This document shows, one piece after another, positions 1 to 5,564 of a DNA stretch of 5,564 bases; position 1 is the first letter of the stretch, and every line of letters starts with the position of its first letter. The DNA is from an uncultured Opitutia bacterium (GTDB taxonomy: Bacteria > Verrucomicrobiota > Verrucomicrobiia > Opitutales > UBA953), in the NCBI GenBank assembly GCA_903957465.1, contig CAJBPJ010000163.1:1-5564 (forward strand). Direction: 5' to 3'. The translations under genes and the position numbers were made by a program. The notes beneath the pieces were generated by a model. That model was not told the DNA's origin, did not search any database, and saw only the letters and a program-made list of their open reading frames with translations.

Positions 1-78
1 CCCGAAGAAGCAATGAATCACTCACAGGACGCTGAAATGATGCGTTCTCGTCTGAAAAATGACGGCAAAAAAGCCTAA
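1..78 (+). CDS. C-terminal end of a PilT-like retraction ATPase (partial, 5' truncated)
   Basis: An open frame runs from the first base to a TAA at 76-78 and gives 25 residues, beginning PEEAMNHSQDAEMMRSRLKN and ending in a lysine-rich tail. The PEEAM-x(7)-MMRSRL pattern resembles the extreme C-terminus of PilT/PilU ATPases, where an (I/S)xEEAL helix is followed by a stretch ending in an RxRL-like motif. PilT hydrolyses ATP in the cytoplasm to pull pilin subunits out of the filament, giving retraction and twitching. The position fits: the stop is 2 nt before the pilB start, and pilT next to pilB and pilC is common outside the gammaproteobacteria. None of the ATPase motifs lie in the window, so the assignment rests on a short tail and on context. 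Another T4P cytoplasmic protein remains possible. Confidence 0.55.
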   Translation, partial: PEEAMNHSQDAEMMRSRLKNDGKKA

Positions 79-80
79 CC

Positions 81-1775
81 ATGTTCGACGACCATAGTGA
101 CAGCATTCGCGATATTGCTCGGGAATTCCACCTAGCAGACGAAGCCCAGTCACAAGAACTTTGGGAGAATCATTTGAGTACAGGGAAGTCTTTGGCTGAC
201 CTTCTCATTGATGCGGGCCTGACGGACAAAGTAAGCCTGCTCCAGGCTACTGCAGATCACCTCGGCGTTGCGTATTACTCCGCTGTCCCTGAGGTGGACA
301 CCGATATCACTCGGTTGCTTAAGCCTGCCCAGGCCCACCGTTATTTAGCAGTACCTGTCGCTCAAGACGGTAACCGGACAATCTTCCTGGCGAAAGACCC
401 TTTCAACTCATCCGCAGTGAGTGAGTTAACCTTTATCCTTAAGACCGACGTTGAGTTTGCCGTCGTTGATCCTGATTTAGTCGATGCGGCGGTTACGAAG
501 TACTATGGCGAAGCTCAGCAGGCCTCGATGGAGGATTTACTGGGTGAATTTGAATCCTCAGAACCTATTGCTGGAAATACGGAGGCAATCACGGAGGAGG
601 ACATAACCAATCAAGCCAGTCAGGCCCCTATCATCCGCTTCGTTGACCTTGTTTTGCAAGAAGCCGTCAAAGCGAAGGCATCTGACATCCATTTTGAGCC
701 GTACGAAGATCAGTTCCGCATTCGTTACCGTATTGACGGTTCGCTTTATGAAATGGCGCCTCCGCCCAAGAATCTCGCTCCGGCGGTGATTGCGCGCGTG
801 AAGGTGATGTCTTCCCTGAATATCGCGGAGCGTCGCGTGCCCCAAGACGGTCGCATTAAGACGACAATCAGTGGTCGAGCTATCGATCTTCGCGTTTCCA
901 CACTGCCGACGCAGTTTGGAGAGTCCGTCGTGTTGCGTATTCTCGACAAGACTGTCGTGAATCTTGATCTCGTTAATTTATCCATGCAGGACGATGTCAT
1001 GCAGGGTATTCGCGATCTCGTGAATCGCCCCAATGGTATCTTTATTGTGACGGGTCCGACGGGTTCAGGTAAGACCACCACGCTTTACTCGGCTTTGCGT
1101 GAAGTGAATTCAGAGGATGTAAAGATTCTCACCGCCGAAGATCCCGTTGAGTATGAAGTTGAGGGTATCATGCAGGTGCCGATTAATCACCAGGTCGGAC
1201 TTACCTTCGCGGCGGCACTACGTTCCTTCCTTCGACAAGACCCTGACACTATCATGGTGGGGGAAATTCGTGACTTAGAGACTGCCCAAATTGCCGTACA
1301 GGCATCACTCACAGGGCACGTTGTGCTTTCCACACTTCACACCAACGATGCTCCGGGTGCCGTGACGCGACTCATTGATATGGGTCTTGAGCCATTCCTT
1401 ATCTCTGCATCCGTTGAAGGCGTCCTCGGGCAGCGACTCCTTCGTCGTATTTGCAAGTCGTGCCGAACAGCCTTTGAGCCCGATAAAGACACGGTGGCCC
1501 TGCTTGAAGTCGATCCCGTTGAGATTGCTAACAAGCAGTTCTTCTTCGGCAAGGGTTGCCCTGAGTGCAATAAGTCTGGCTACAAGGGTCGCCAAGGCCT
1601 CTTCGAGCTCATGATGGTCAGTGACCCTTTGCGGGAGCTGATCACCCAAAAAGCGCCGACACTCGTATTGAAGCAGAAATCCATTGAATTGGGTATGCGC
1701 CCCCTTCGCGACGACGGTATTCGCGCTATTTTTGACGGACAGACCACTATTGAGGAAGTCCTTAAATACACCTAA
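81..1775 (+). CDS. pilB: PilB/GspE-family type IV pilus (or type II secretion) assembly ATPase
   Basis: This 564-residue cytoplasmic hexameric ATPase would drive pilin polymerisation through the PilC/GspF platform. The N-terminal domain (about 10-143) is a T2SSE_N/MshEN-like fold, followed by an acidic linker (about 144-178). The N2 domain (about 180-300) contains SDIHFEP at 201-207 and QDGRI at 255-259. In the RecA-like domain I see Walker A GPTGSGKT at 325-332 (Lys331), an Asp box AEDPVE at 352-357, Walker B with TIMVGEIRD ending at Asp398, and a His box GHVVLSTLHTND at 412-423. Two CxxC pairs, Cys458/461 and Cys493/496, form the zinc-binding tetracysteine motif typical of PilB and GspE and absent from PilT. 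Length is normal for PilB. ATG 81 is the only sensible start: it lies 2 nt after the upstream stop, and there is no clear Shine-Dalgarno. PilB and GspE are hard to separate by sequence. The PilT-like neighbour favours PilB. Confidence 0.93.
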   Translation: MFDDHSDSIRDIAREFHLADEAQSQELWENHLSTGKSLADLLIDAGLTDKVSLLQATADHLGVAYYSAVPEVDTDITRLLKPAQAHRYLAVPVAQDGNRTIFLAKDPFNSSAVSELTFILKTDVEFAVVDPDLVDAAVTKYYGEAQQASMEDLLGEFESSEPIAGNTEAITEEDITNQASQAPIIRFVDLVLQEAVKAKASDIHFEPYEDQFRIRYRIDGSLYEMAPPPKNLAPAVIARVKVMSSLNIAERRVPQDGRIKTTISGRAIDLRVSTLPTQFGESVVLRILDKTVVNLDLVNLSMQDDVMQGIRDLVNRPNGIFIVTGPTGSGKTTTLYSALREVNSEDVKILTAEDPVEYEVEGIMQVPINHQVGLTFAAALRSFLRQDPDTIMVGEIRDLETAQIAVQASLTGHVVLSTLHTNDAPGAVTRLIDMGLEPFLISASVEGVLGQRLLRRICKSCRTAFEPDKDTVALLEVDPVEIANKQFFFGKGCPECNKSGYKGRQGLFELMMVSDPLRELITQKAPTLVLKQKSIELGMRPLRDDGIRAIFDGQTTIEEVLKYT

Positions 1776-1787
1776 TCTACCCACACT

Positions 1788-3080
1788 ATGCCCGACTTTA
1801 AATACACCGCCATTGATCGCAACGGTCAGCAGGCCAATGGGAAAATTGATGCGGCCTCTGCCGAAGAAGCCCGCAAGAAGCTCATGGCCAAAGGCCTAAT
1901 GGTTACAGCGGTTACAGGTGATGCGCCGTCCGCAAAACCTGCACCTACGCCAGGTGCTAAGCCCGCTAAAAAAGGCTTCAGCTTTGGTGGCGGCGGTAAA
2001 GTGACTTCAGACGAGGTCACGACCATGGCCCGCCAGCTCGCGACCCTTTTAATGGCAGGCCTGCCTCTGCTACGCGCCTTGGAGCTTATTCATAAGCAAG
2101 AGCGCAACCCTGCGTTCAAGGACGTGCTGGGTGCTATCACTGATAGCGTTTCCCAAGGTAATAATTTCTCAGAAGCTTTGGCCGCTCACCCGAAAGCATT
2201 CGACCGTCTCTTTGTTAACATGGTCAAGGCCGGTGAAGCGGGTGGTGTGCTTGATAAGGTGCTTGGTCGCTTAGCAGGTTTCCGTGAAAAAGCGCAACGC
2301 ATTCAGAAGAAAGTGAAGTCAGCGATGGTCTACCCGGCCGTCGTCGTCTCCGTTGCGGTCGTGATCGTTATTGTGTTACTCGTGAAGGTGGTTCCTGCAT
2401 TCCAGAACCTTCTTTCGGCACAAAAAACCGCTATGCCTCCGTTGACTGCCTTTGTGGTCAACATCTCACAGTTTCTTCAGGACTGGATGCTGCCTTCGGA
2501 GTTCAGCCTCGTCGGCCTTCTTCGTCCGGTAATTGCGTATACCGTAATCTTTGGCGGTGCCACCGCAGCGCGCGCATGGCTTGGCACTGAAAAGGGTAAA
2601 GAAATCTTCGACCGCATTCTCTTTAAGGTGCCGAAGTTGGGCGGCTTTATTCAAATCGTTACCGTTTCTCGATTTGCGCGTACCTTCGGCACGCTCATGG
2701 CATCCGGCGTGCCTATTCTTCAGGCTATCAATATTACGCGCGATACGCTTTCGAACGTCGTGATTGCAGAGGCACTCGAGCGCGTGCACGACCGTGTGCG
2801 TGACGGCGAGCCGCTGTCAGTACCCCTTGAGCAATCGGGTGTATTTCCCCAAATGGTGACTTCGATGATTCAAGTCGGAGAGGAAACCGGACAGCTTTCT
2901 GAAATGTTAAATCGCGTGGCGGATATCTATGACGAAGAAGTCGACAACGCTGTTGGCGCCTTAACGTCGATTATCGAGCCAGTCCTTATCGTCTTCCTGG
3001 CGGTCGTGGTCGGTACCATCGTTTTGGCGATGTTCCTCCCGCTGATTACGCTTATCACCAAGATGACCGGCGGGGGTTAA
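1788..3080 (+). CDS. pilC: PilC/GspF-family inner-membrane platform protein
   Basis: This 430-residue polytopic protein is the inner-membrane platform that PilB acts on during pilus or pseudopilus assembly. A small N-terminal domain (about 1-42, beginning MPDFKYTAIDRNG, typical of GspF/PilC) leads into a Pro/Ala/Lys-rich then Gly-rich linker (about 45-71). Two GspF repeats follow. The first (about 77-205) has the GEAGGVLD motif at 149-156, and the second (about 294-420) has the matching GEETGQLSEML at 364-374. Three hydrophobic segments are visible: about 180-203 ending in KVVPAF, about 240-263, and about 394-420. This is the usual GspF topology with two cytoplasmic domains. The length is close to the usual 400-410 plus the linker. 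It starts 12 nt after the pilB stop, is surely cotranscribed with pilB, and has no evident Shine-Dalgarno. GspF of a type II secretion system is the alternative name. Confidence 0.93.
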   Translation: MPDFKYTAIDRNGQQANGKIDAASAEEARKKLMAKGLMVTAVTGDAPSAKPAPTPGAKPAKKGFSFGGGGKVTSDEVTTMARQLATLLMAGLPLLRALELIHKQERNPAFKDVLGAITDSVSQGNNFSEALAAHPKAFDRLFVNMVKAGEAGGVLDKVLGRLAGFREKAQRIQKKVKSAMVYPAVVVSVAVVIVIVLLVKVVPAFQNLLSAQKTAMPPLTAFVVNISQFLQDWMLPSEFSLVGLLRPVIAYTVIFGGATAARAWLGTEKGKEIFDRILFKVPKLGGFIQIVTVSRFARTFGTLMASGVPILQAINITRDTLSNVVIAEALERVHDRVRDGEPLSVPLEQSGVFPQMVTSMIQVGEETGQLSEMLNRVADIYDEEVDNAVGALTSIIEPVLIVFLAVVVGTIVLAMFLPLITLITKMTGGG

Positions 3081-3108
3081 TCCTCGTTCGGTCTGCTTCT
3101 ATTTGGGC

Positions 3109-3156
3109 AAAAAAGGAGGCGGGTTACGTACCCCTACGTAACCCGCCTTTATTTTC
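3109..3156. terminator. Bidirectional intrinsic terminator between convergent units
   Basis: A perfect 14-bp inverted repeat (3117-3130 pairing with 3135-3148) closes a CCCC loop. On the + strand it is followed by TTATTTT (3149-3155) and sits 36 nt after the pilC stop. On the - strand the same stem is followed by CC and then six T (complement of A 3109-3114), so it can also end transcripts coming from the tRNA/DUF1501 side. The stem is GC-rich at its base (AGGCGGG/CCCGCCT), as expected of a strong rho-independent terminator. Confidence 0.9.
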
Positions 3157-3175
3157 TACTTTATCTAATTTATCC

Positions 3176-3193
3176 CATCTCCCGTAGGAGATG
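3176..3193 (-). other. Small hairpin with a UACG tetraloop on the minus strand
   Basis: CATCTCC (3176-3182) pairs perfectly with GGAGATG (3187-3193) over 7 bp. Read on the - strand, the loop is TACG closed by a C-G pair, which is the cUNCGg class of very stable RNA tetraloops. On the + strand the loop is CGTA, so the special loop exists only in the minus-strand transcript, that is, in the 3' trailer of the tRNA. No T-tract follows on that strand, so it is not a terminator by itself. It could stabilise or guide processing of the trailer. That role is inferred. Confidence 0.5.
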
Positions 3194-3225
3194 TTGGGTA
3201 TAGGTTGGGAATAAGTTGGGGGTTA
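3193..3225. repeat. Three tandem imperfect 11-nt repeats (GTTGGG-based)
   Basis: Three adjacent 11-mers all begin GTTGGG: GTTGGGTATAG (3193-3203), GTTGGGAATAA (3204-3214) and GTTGGGGGTTA (3215-3225). The six-base core is invariant and the tails are AT-rich except in the third copy. The array lies between the terminator and the tRNA 3' end. A fourth GTTGGG occurs at 3278-3283 across the tRNA 3' end (its CCCA tail). The array may be a protein-binding array or simply a slippage product. I see no function in it. Confidence 0.55.
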
Positions 3226-3235
3226 GGCAAGCCTT

Positions 3236-3258
3236 AGATGCAATAAATGCATCTTTTT
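3236..3258 (+). terminator. Possible secondary weak terminator (hairpin plus T-run) on the + strand
   Basis: AGATGCA (3236-3242) and TGCATCT (3248-3254) form a perfect 7-bp stem around ATAAA. Five T (3254-3258) overlap and follow the stem on the + strand. The stem is AT-rich and short, so it would be a poor terminator alone. It may act as a backup behind the strong one at 3117-3155, preventing pilus-operon read-through antisense to the tRNA. On the - strand it is only a hairpin in the tRNA trailer. Confidence 0.35.
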
Positions 3259-3279
3259 GGGTAATAAAGCCTTCCACGT

Positions 3280-3357
3280 TGGGTGCAGGGGCAGGATTTG
3301 AACCTGCGACCTTCAGGTTATGAGCCTGACGAGCTAACCGGGCTGCTCCACCCTGCA
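3280..3357 (-). tRNA. Initiator tRNA-Met (CAT anticodon)
   Basis: Read on the - strand from 3357, the cloverleaf folds completely. It has a 7-bp acceptor (TGCAGGG with CCCTGCA), a D-stem GAGC/GCTC, and a 5-bp anticodon stem TCAGG/CCTGA with loop CTCATAA (anticodon CAT at 3322-3320). A 5-nt variable loop AGGTC is followed by T-stem GCAGG/CCTGC with loop TTCAAAT, then C73 and an encoded CCA tail (3282-3280). Initiator identity is shown by the A11-U24 pair and by a D-arm, loop and variable region nearly identical to E. coli tRNA-fMet (TGGAGCAGCC, GGTCG). Three features are atypical: position 1 is T and can pair with A72, the discriminator is C73 rather than A, and the three anticodon-stem G-C pairs include one A29-U41. 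It would be formylated and used for translation initiation. It lies 76 nt downstream of the DUF1501 gene on the same strand. Confidence 0.93.
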
Positions 3358-3372
3358 ATACAACGGAAGGTC

Positions 3373-3401
3373 ATCACAACGCTCGATAGCCCTATCCGCA
3401 A
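3373..3401 (-). promoter_or_regulatory. Weak candidate sigma70-type promoter for the initiator tRNA
   Basis: On the - strand, TTGCGG (3401-3396) and TGTGAT (3378-3373) are separated by exactly 17 nt. They would place a transcription start about 7-10 nt before the tRNA 5' end at 3357. Each hexamer deviates clearly from TTGACA/TATAAT, and an imperfect inverted repeat (GATAG-CC-CTATC, 3385-3396) lies in the spacer. The tRNA could instead be read through from the DUF1501 gene, since no convincing minus-strand terminator lies in the 76-nt gap. Confidence 0.25.
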
Positions 3402-3433
3402 GCGATTTCTGAGGCGTTCTTTCCTACGTGAAC

Positions 3434-4717
3434 TTAGAGGAAGTTCAGATCTTTGTAGGCTGTCTTGCCAAGGACTTTGGTTGGGTCGGCCTTTAGGAAG
3501 TTTCGAAGAACCGTCGAGTACACCTGGCGGAAATCTGTGCTAAACGTAATGTCGTCGTTCGGGCGGATATTGAGGTCAGGGGGCGTTCCGTTGACGCCTT
3601 GCTTGATGCCCGTGTGCATCACAAAGAGTGGCGCGGATGTTCCGTGGTCGGTTCCTGCTGTCGAATTTTCTGAAGGGCGACGGCCGAATTCAGAGAAGGT
3701 CATGGTGAGCACCTGGCGATCTAAACGCTTTTGCTCAAGGTCCATTTGGAATGCGTAGAGGGCTTCGCTCATCTCACCCAGGAGTTGGGCGTGGCGGTTC
3801 ACTTGATTGGCGTGCGTATCAAAGCCGCCTTGGGTCGCGTAGTACACGCGTGTTTCGAGTCCGGCAGAGATAAGCGCAGCAATTCGCTGTAAGGATTGGC
3901 CAAGTCCTGTGCCAGGGTAAGGAACCGATGGTTTGTAATTCGCAATAATTTCCCCGACGCGACTTTCCGTTAGCAGCGCATCCATGAGGGTGTGTTGAAG
4001 GTAGTGAGTGTTGTCGGCAGGGTCTTTGGCATCTCCCACCGTAAGTGGCGCTTCATTCAGGTCCATGAGCAGCTCGGTCTCATCTTTGCCGCCCGAGGGT
4101 GATTTGCCTCCGCGTTTATTATTACGTCCACCGCGCCCACCTCCCATGCCGAAGATGTTGTGTGGCATGTCTGCTTGGAATGTTTGCGGCAGGACGTCGC
4201 CACCGTGGATGGCTAGAGGGTCTTTGCCCGTTCCGTCGCAACAGGCGTCGAAGTAGCGACCCACCCACCCATTGTAAGAGCTCTTGTCGCTATCGGATGC
4301 CGTCTCCCAGATTTCTGTAGAACGGAAGTGTGATCGATTGGGATTGGGATACCCAACATTTTGCACGACCGCCATTTTTCCTTCTTTAATGAGTTGGCTC
4401 ATCTTGCCCATGGCAGGGTTGAGTGCGATTTGATCGTTTAAAGCATGTAGGCCCGCAGCCATCCGAAGGCCAATGGTTGGACGGAGGCGGTAGTAATTAT
4501 CGTTTTGGTGATGGACGACGGTATTCAGGCCGTCATTTCCACCGGCGAGCTGAATGAGCACGAGAATTTGACGATCCTTTTCTGCCTTCGGGGCTTCGGC
4601 TAAAACCGAATTCACTAAGAACGACGGAGCAAATCCAGCAAAGGCAATTAAGCCTAAGCCTGTGCCAGCTCCTTGGAGGAATTCGCGACGTGTCTTTGGC
4701 TGGAATCGTAGGCTCAT
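3434..4717 (-). CDS. Tat-exported DUF1501 family protein (alkaline phosphatase-like fold)
   Basis: This 427-residue protein begins with a twin-arginine signal: TRREFLQ at 9-15, a hydrophobic stretch at about 19-38, and a plausible signal peptidase site after VLA (residue 40). It should therefore be exported folded, probably with its metal already bound. Family blocks of DUF1501 are clear: LIQLAGGNDGLNTVV (54-68), GYPNPNRSHFRSTEIWE (122-138), GGFDTHANQ (297-305), and FSEFGRRPSEN (341-351) followed by AGTDHGTSAP (354-363). Known family facts place DUF1501 in the alkaline phosphatase/sulfatase superfamily. Asp62, Asp300/His302 and Asp357/His358 are the likely metal ligands (inferred). Substrate and role are unknown. 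The start follows the DUF1800 stop by 4 nt with no Shine-Dalgarno, which suggests translational coupling. A Gly/Arg/Lys-rich stretch (190-212) interrupts the fold. Length is normal for the family. Confidence 0.92.
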   Translation of the reverse strand: MSLRFQPKTRREFLQGAGTGLGLIAFAGFAPSFLVNSVLAEAPKAEKDRQILVLIQLAGGNDGLNTVVHHQNDNYYRLRPTIGLRMAAGLHALNDQIALNPAMGKMSQLIKEGKMAVVQNVGYPNPNRSHFRSTEIWETASDSDKSSYNGWVGRYFDACCDGTGKDPLAIHGGDVLPQTFQADMPHNIFGMGGGRGGRNNKRGGKSPSGGKDETELLMDLNEAPLTVGDAKDPADNTHYLQHTLMDALLTESRVGEIIANYKPSVPYPGTGLGQSLQRIAALISAGLETRVYYATQGGFDTHANQVNRHAQLLGEMSEALYAFQMDLEQKRLDRQVLTMTFSEFGRRPSENSTAGTDHGTSAPLFVMHTGIKQGVNGTPPDLNIRPNDDITFSTDFRQVYSTVLRNFLKADPTKVLGKTAYKDLNFL

Positions 4718-4721
4718 GGGA

Positions 4722-5564
4722 TTAGGAAAGTTGATAAAGGGGCGACTGCAAGATGCCCGTCACTGCTTCTTGAATGCTGCGGACGCGATTTTTACCGTCA
4801 GACTGGATATGCTCTTCAAGAACCTTTCGGTATTCAGGAGAGACGGTTACGGGCAGGAAATAGTTACAAAAATGTACGACGATTTCTGCATCCGTACGAT
4901 TTTTGGCAAGGAACTCGAGGCGATCGGGTGTGACCGATGGGTTGCCGTGGCCAGCTGCGCGGGCATCTTTGAGTGCCTTTAGGTCGTCCGCGTTGAGTTT
5001 TTCGTCCGGCGTCGTCACGAAAAGATTGCGGGCGACTGCGCGACGTGCCGCGAGGGATGAACTGCTGATCCAATTGCGACCATAGAGCCATCCGCGGACA
5101 TTGGGAGGGTTGTAGAAGCTCTGTCCCATCGCTCGCAGCGCGTTCACAATTGGACCAGGGTAGGGGATAACATCGATCCCAAGGTCTTGGCAAAGCCCGA
5201 GGTAGTAGGCGATGGGGGACTTGATGAAATTGCCGCGGAATTTAGGATGATAGAAAATCTCTGAGTTGAAAAGAATCCGTGGGAGCTCCGATAGGCGCAT
5301 GCCGTTCGCTTTCCAAACTTTTCCAAATGAAACAGCGTATTCCCGCGGTAAGCCTTCGGCGGCTAAATAGAACTTGATGAGTTCTTGGGGCGCATAGGCT
5401 GCAGTTGCAGGTTGGGCGATGGTGATGTTGACGAGATCATCGGGCCCCCAATTTCCCTTTTGTCCGAAAATAGTCTTCTCCTGGTTGTCATGTTGTTTTT
5501 CGGAGACGGTATAGACGCCGTTACGAATGCTTGCGCCTGTCAGCGCGCGAGCAGCTTCTTTGAC
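4722..5564 (-). CDS. DUF1800 family protein, C-terminal part (N-terminus beyond the window)
   Basis: The minus-strand frame is open from the right edge (5564) to a TAA at 4724-4722, giving the last 280 residues of a protein that is usually about 450-600 long. The ATG at 5300 is internal: the 88 codons before it carry conserved DUF1800 sequence, namely ARALTG, then HDNQEKTIFGQKGNWGPDD and IAQPATAAY. Further family blocks follow: FIKSPIAYYLG (counted residues 113-123), MGQSFYNPPNVRGW (146-159), then a basic LAARRAVARN helix (171-180) and a terminal ILQSPLYQLS. DUF1800 proteins are nearly always encoded directly upstream of DUF1501. The two are thought to act together outside the cytoplasm, but the activity is not established. 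Any signal peptide would be beyond the window. There is no sign of a frameshift in the visible part. Confidence 0.9.
   Translation of the reverse strand, partial: VKEAARALTGASIRNGVYTVSEKQHDNQEKTIFGQKGNWGPDDLVNITIAQPATAAYAPQELIKFYLAAEGLPREYAVSFGKVWKANGMRLSELPRILFNSEIFYHPKFRGNFIKSPIAYYLGLCQDLGIDVIPYPGPIVNALRAMGQSFYNPPNVRGWLYGRNWISSSSLAARRAVARNLFVTTPDEKLNADDLKALKDARAAGHGNPSVTPDRLEFLAKNRTDAEIVVHFCNYFLPVTVSPEYRKVLEEHIQSDGKNRVRSIQEAVTGILQSPLYQLS

Noticed and set aside
1305..1784. Minus-strand 159-codon open frame antisense to pilB
   Set aside because: It lies entirely opposite strongly conserved pilB motifs (His box, tetracysteine region). It has no recognisable domain and no start signal, so it is a shadow of pilB.
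3229..3273. AAGCCTT direct repeats (3229-3235 and 3267-3273) flanking a palindrome, as a miniature insertion
   Set aside because: The 7-nt repeats with a 31-nt centre lack terminal inverted repeats of any known element and could occur by chance in AT-rich spacer.
3193..3283. A tRNA-based attachment site (att) for an integrated element
   Set aside because: Only six bases (GTTGGG) of the tRNA 3' end recur, with no longer tRNA fragment and no integrase or foreign cargo nearby.
3170..3358. Minus-strand 62-codon open frame across the tRNA (MQGGAARLARQAHNLKVAGSNPAPAP...)
   Set aside because: This is the familiar false peptide made by translating a tRNA gene. Its start and body are the tRNA itself.
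3380..3404. Hairpin (CGCT...AGCG with GATAG/CTATC) as a terminator of the DUF1501 gene
   Set aside because: The stem is interrupted, the loop is only 2 nt, and no T-run follows on the minus strand. It may at most be part of the tRNA leader.
4722..5300. Treating the ATG at 5300 as the start of a 192-residue gene
   Set aside because: The frame stays open to the window edge, and the 88 upstream codons encode conserved DUF1800 sequence (ARALTG, QPATA), so the ATG is an internal methionine.

Overview
This is a compact bacterial window of about 50% GC holding two convergent transcription units. The left unit (+ strand) is part of a type IV pilus (T4P) or type II secretion (T2S) motor cluster. It runs from the last 25 codons of a PilT-like gene, through a complete PilB/GspE-type assembly ATPase, to a complete PilC/GspF-type inner-membrane platform protein. 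The genes are packed 2 and 12 nt apart. The unit ends in a perfect 14-bp stem terminator 36 nt after the pilC stop codon.

The right unit (- strand) enters from beyond the right edge. It holds the C-terminal 280 codons of a DUF1800 protein, then a complete Tat-exported DUF1501 protein whose start lies only 4 nt past the DUF1800 stop. An initiator tRNA-Met(CAT) follows in the same orientation. The stretch between the two units (about 3081-3279) holds the bidirectional terminator, two further small hairpins and a short 11-nt tandem repeat. No protein gene is supported there.

The DUF1800-DUF1501 pair is abundant in Planctomycetota and Verrucomicrobiota and also occurs in Pseudomonadota. The T4P gene order, the lack of clear Shine-Dalgarno sequences and the moderate GC make a Verrucomicrobiota-like (PVC superphylum) source my best guess. 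This is inference; a phylogeny of PilB or the tRNA would decide it.

Functionally, PilB would power pilus or pseudopilus polymerisation on the PilC platform, and the upstream PilT-like ATPase would power retraction. DUF1501 and DUF1800 are a recurrent exported pair of unknown physiological role. DUF1501 belongs to the alkaline phosphatase-like fold and carries plausible metal ligands. I see no mobile element, CRISPR array or defence system, and nothing that clearly amounts to an undescribed system. The most unusual features are the initiator tRNA's U1-A72 pair with C73, and the structured spacer downstream of it.
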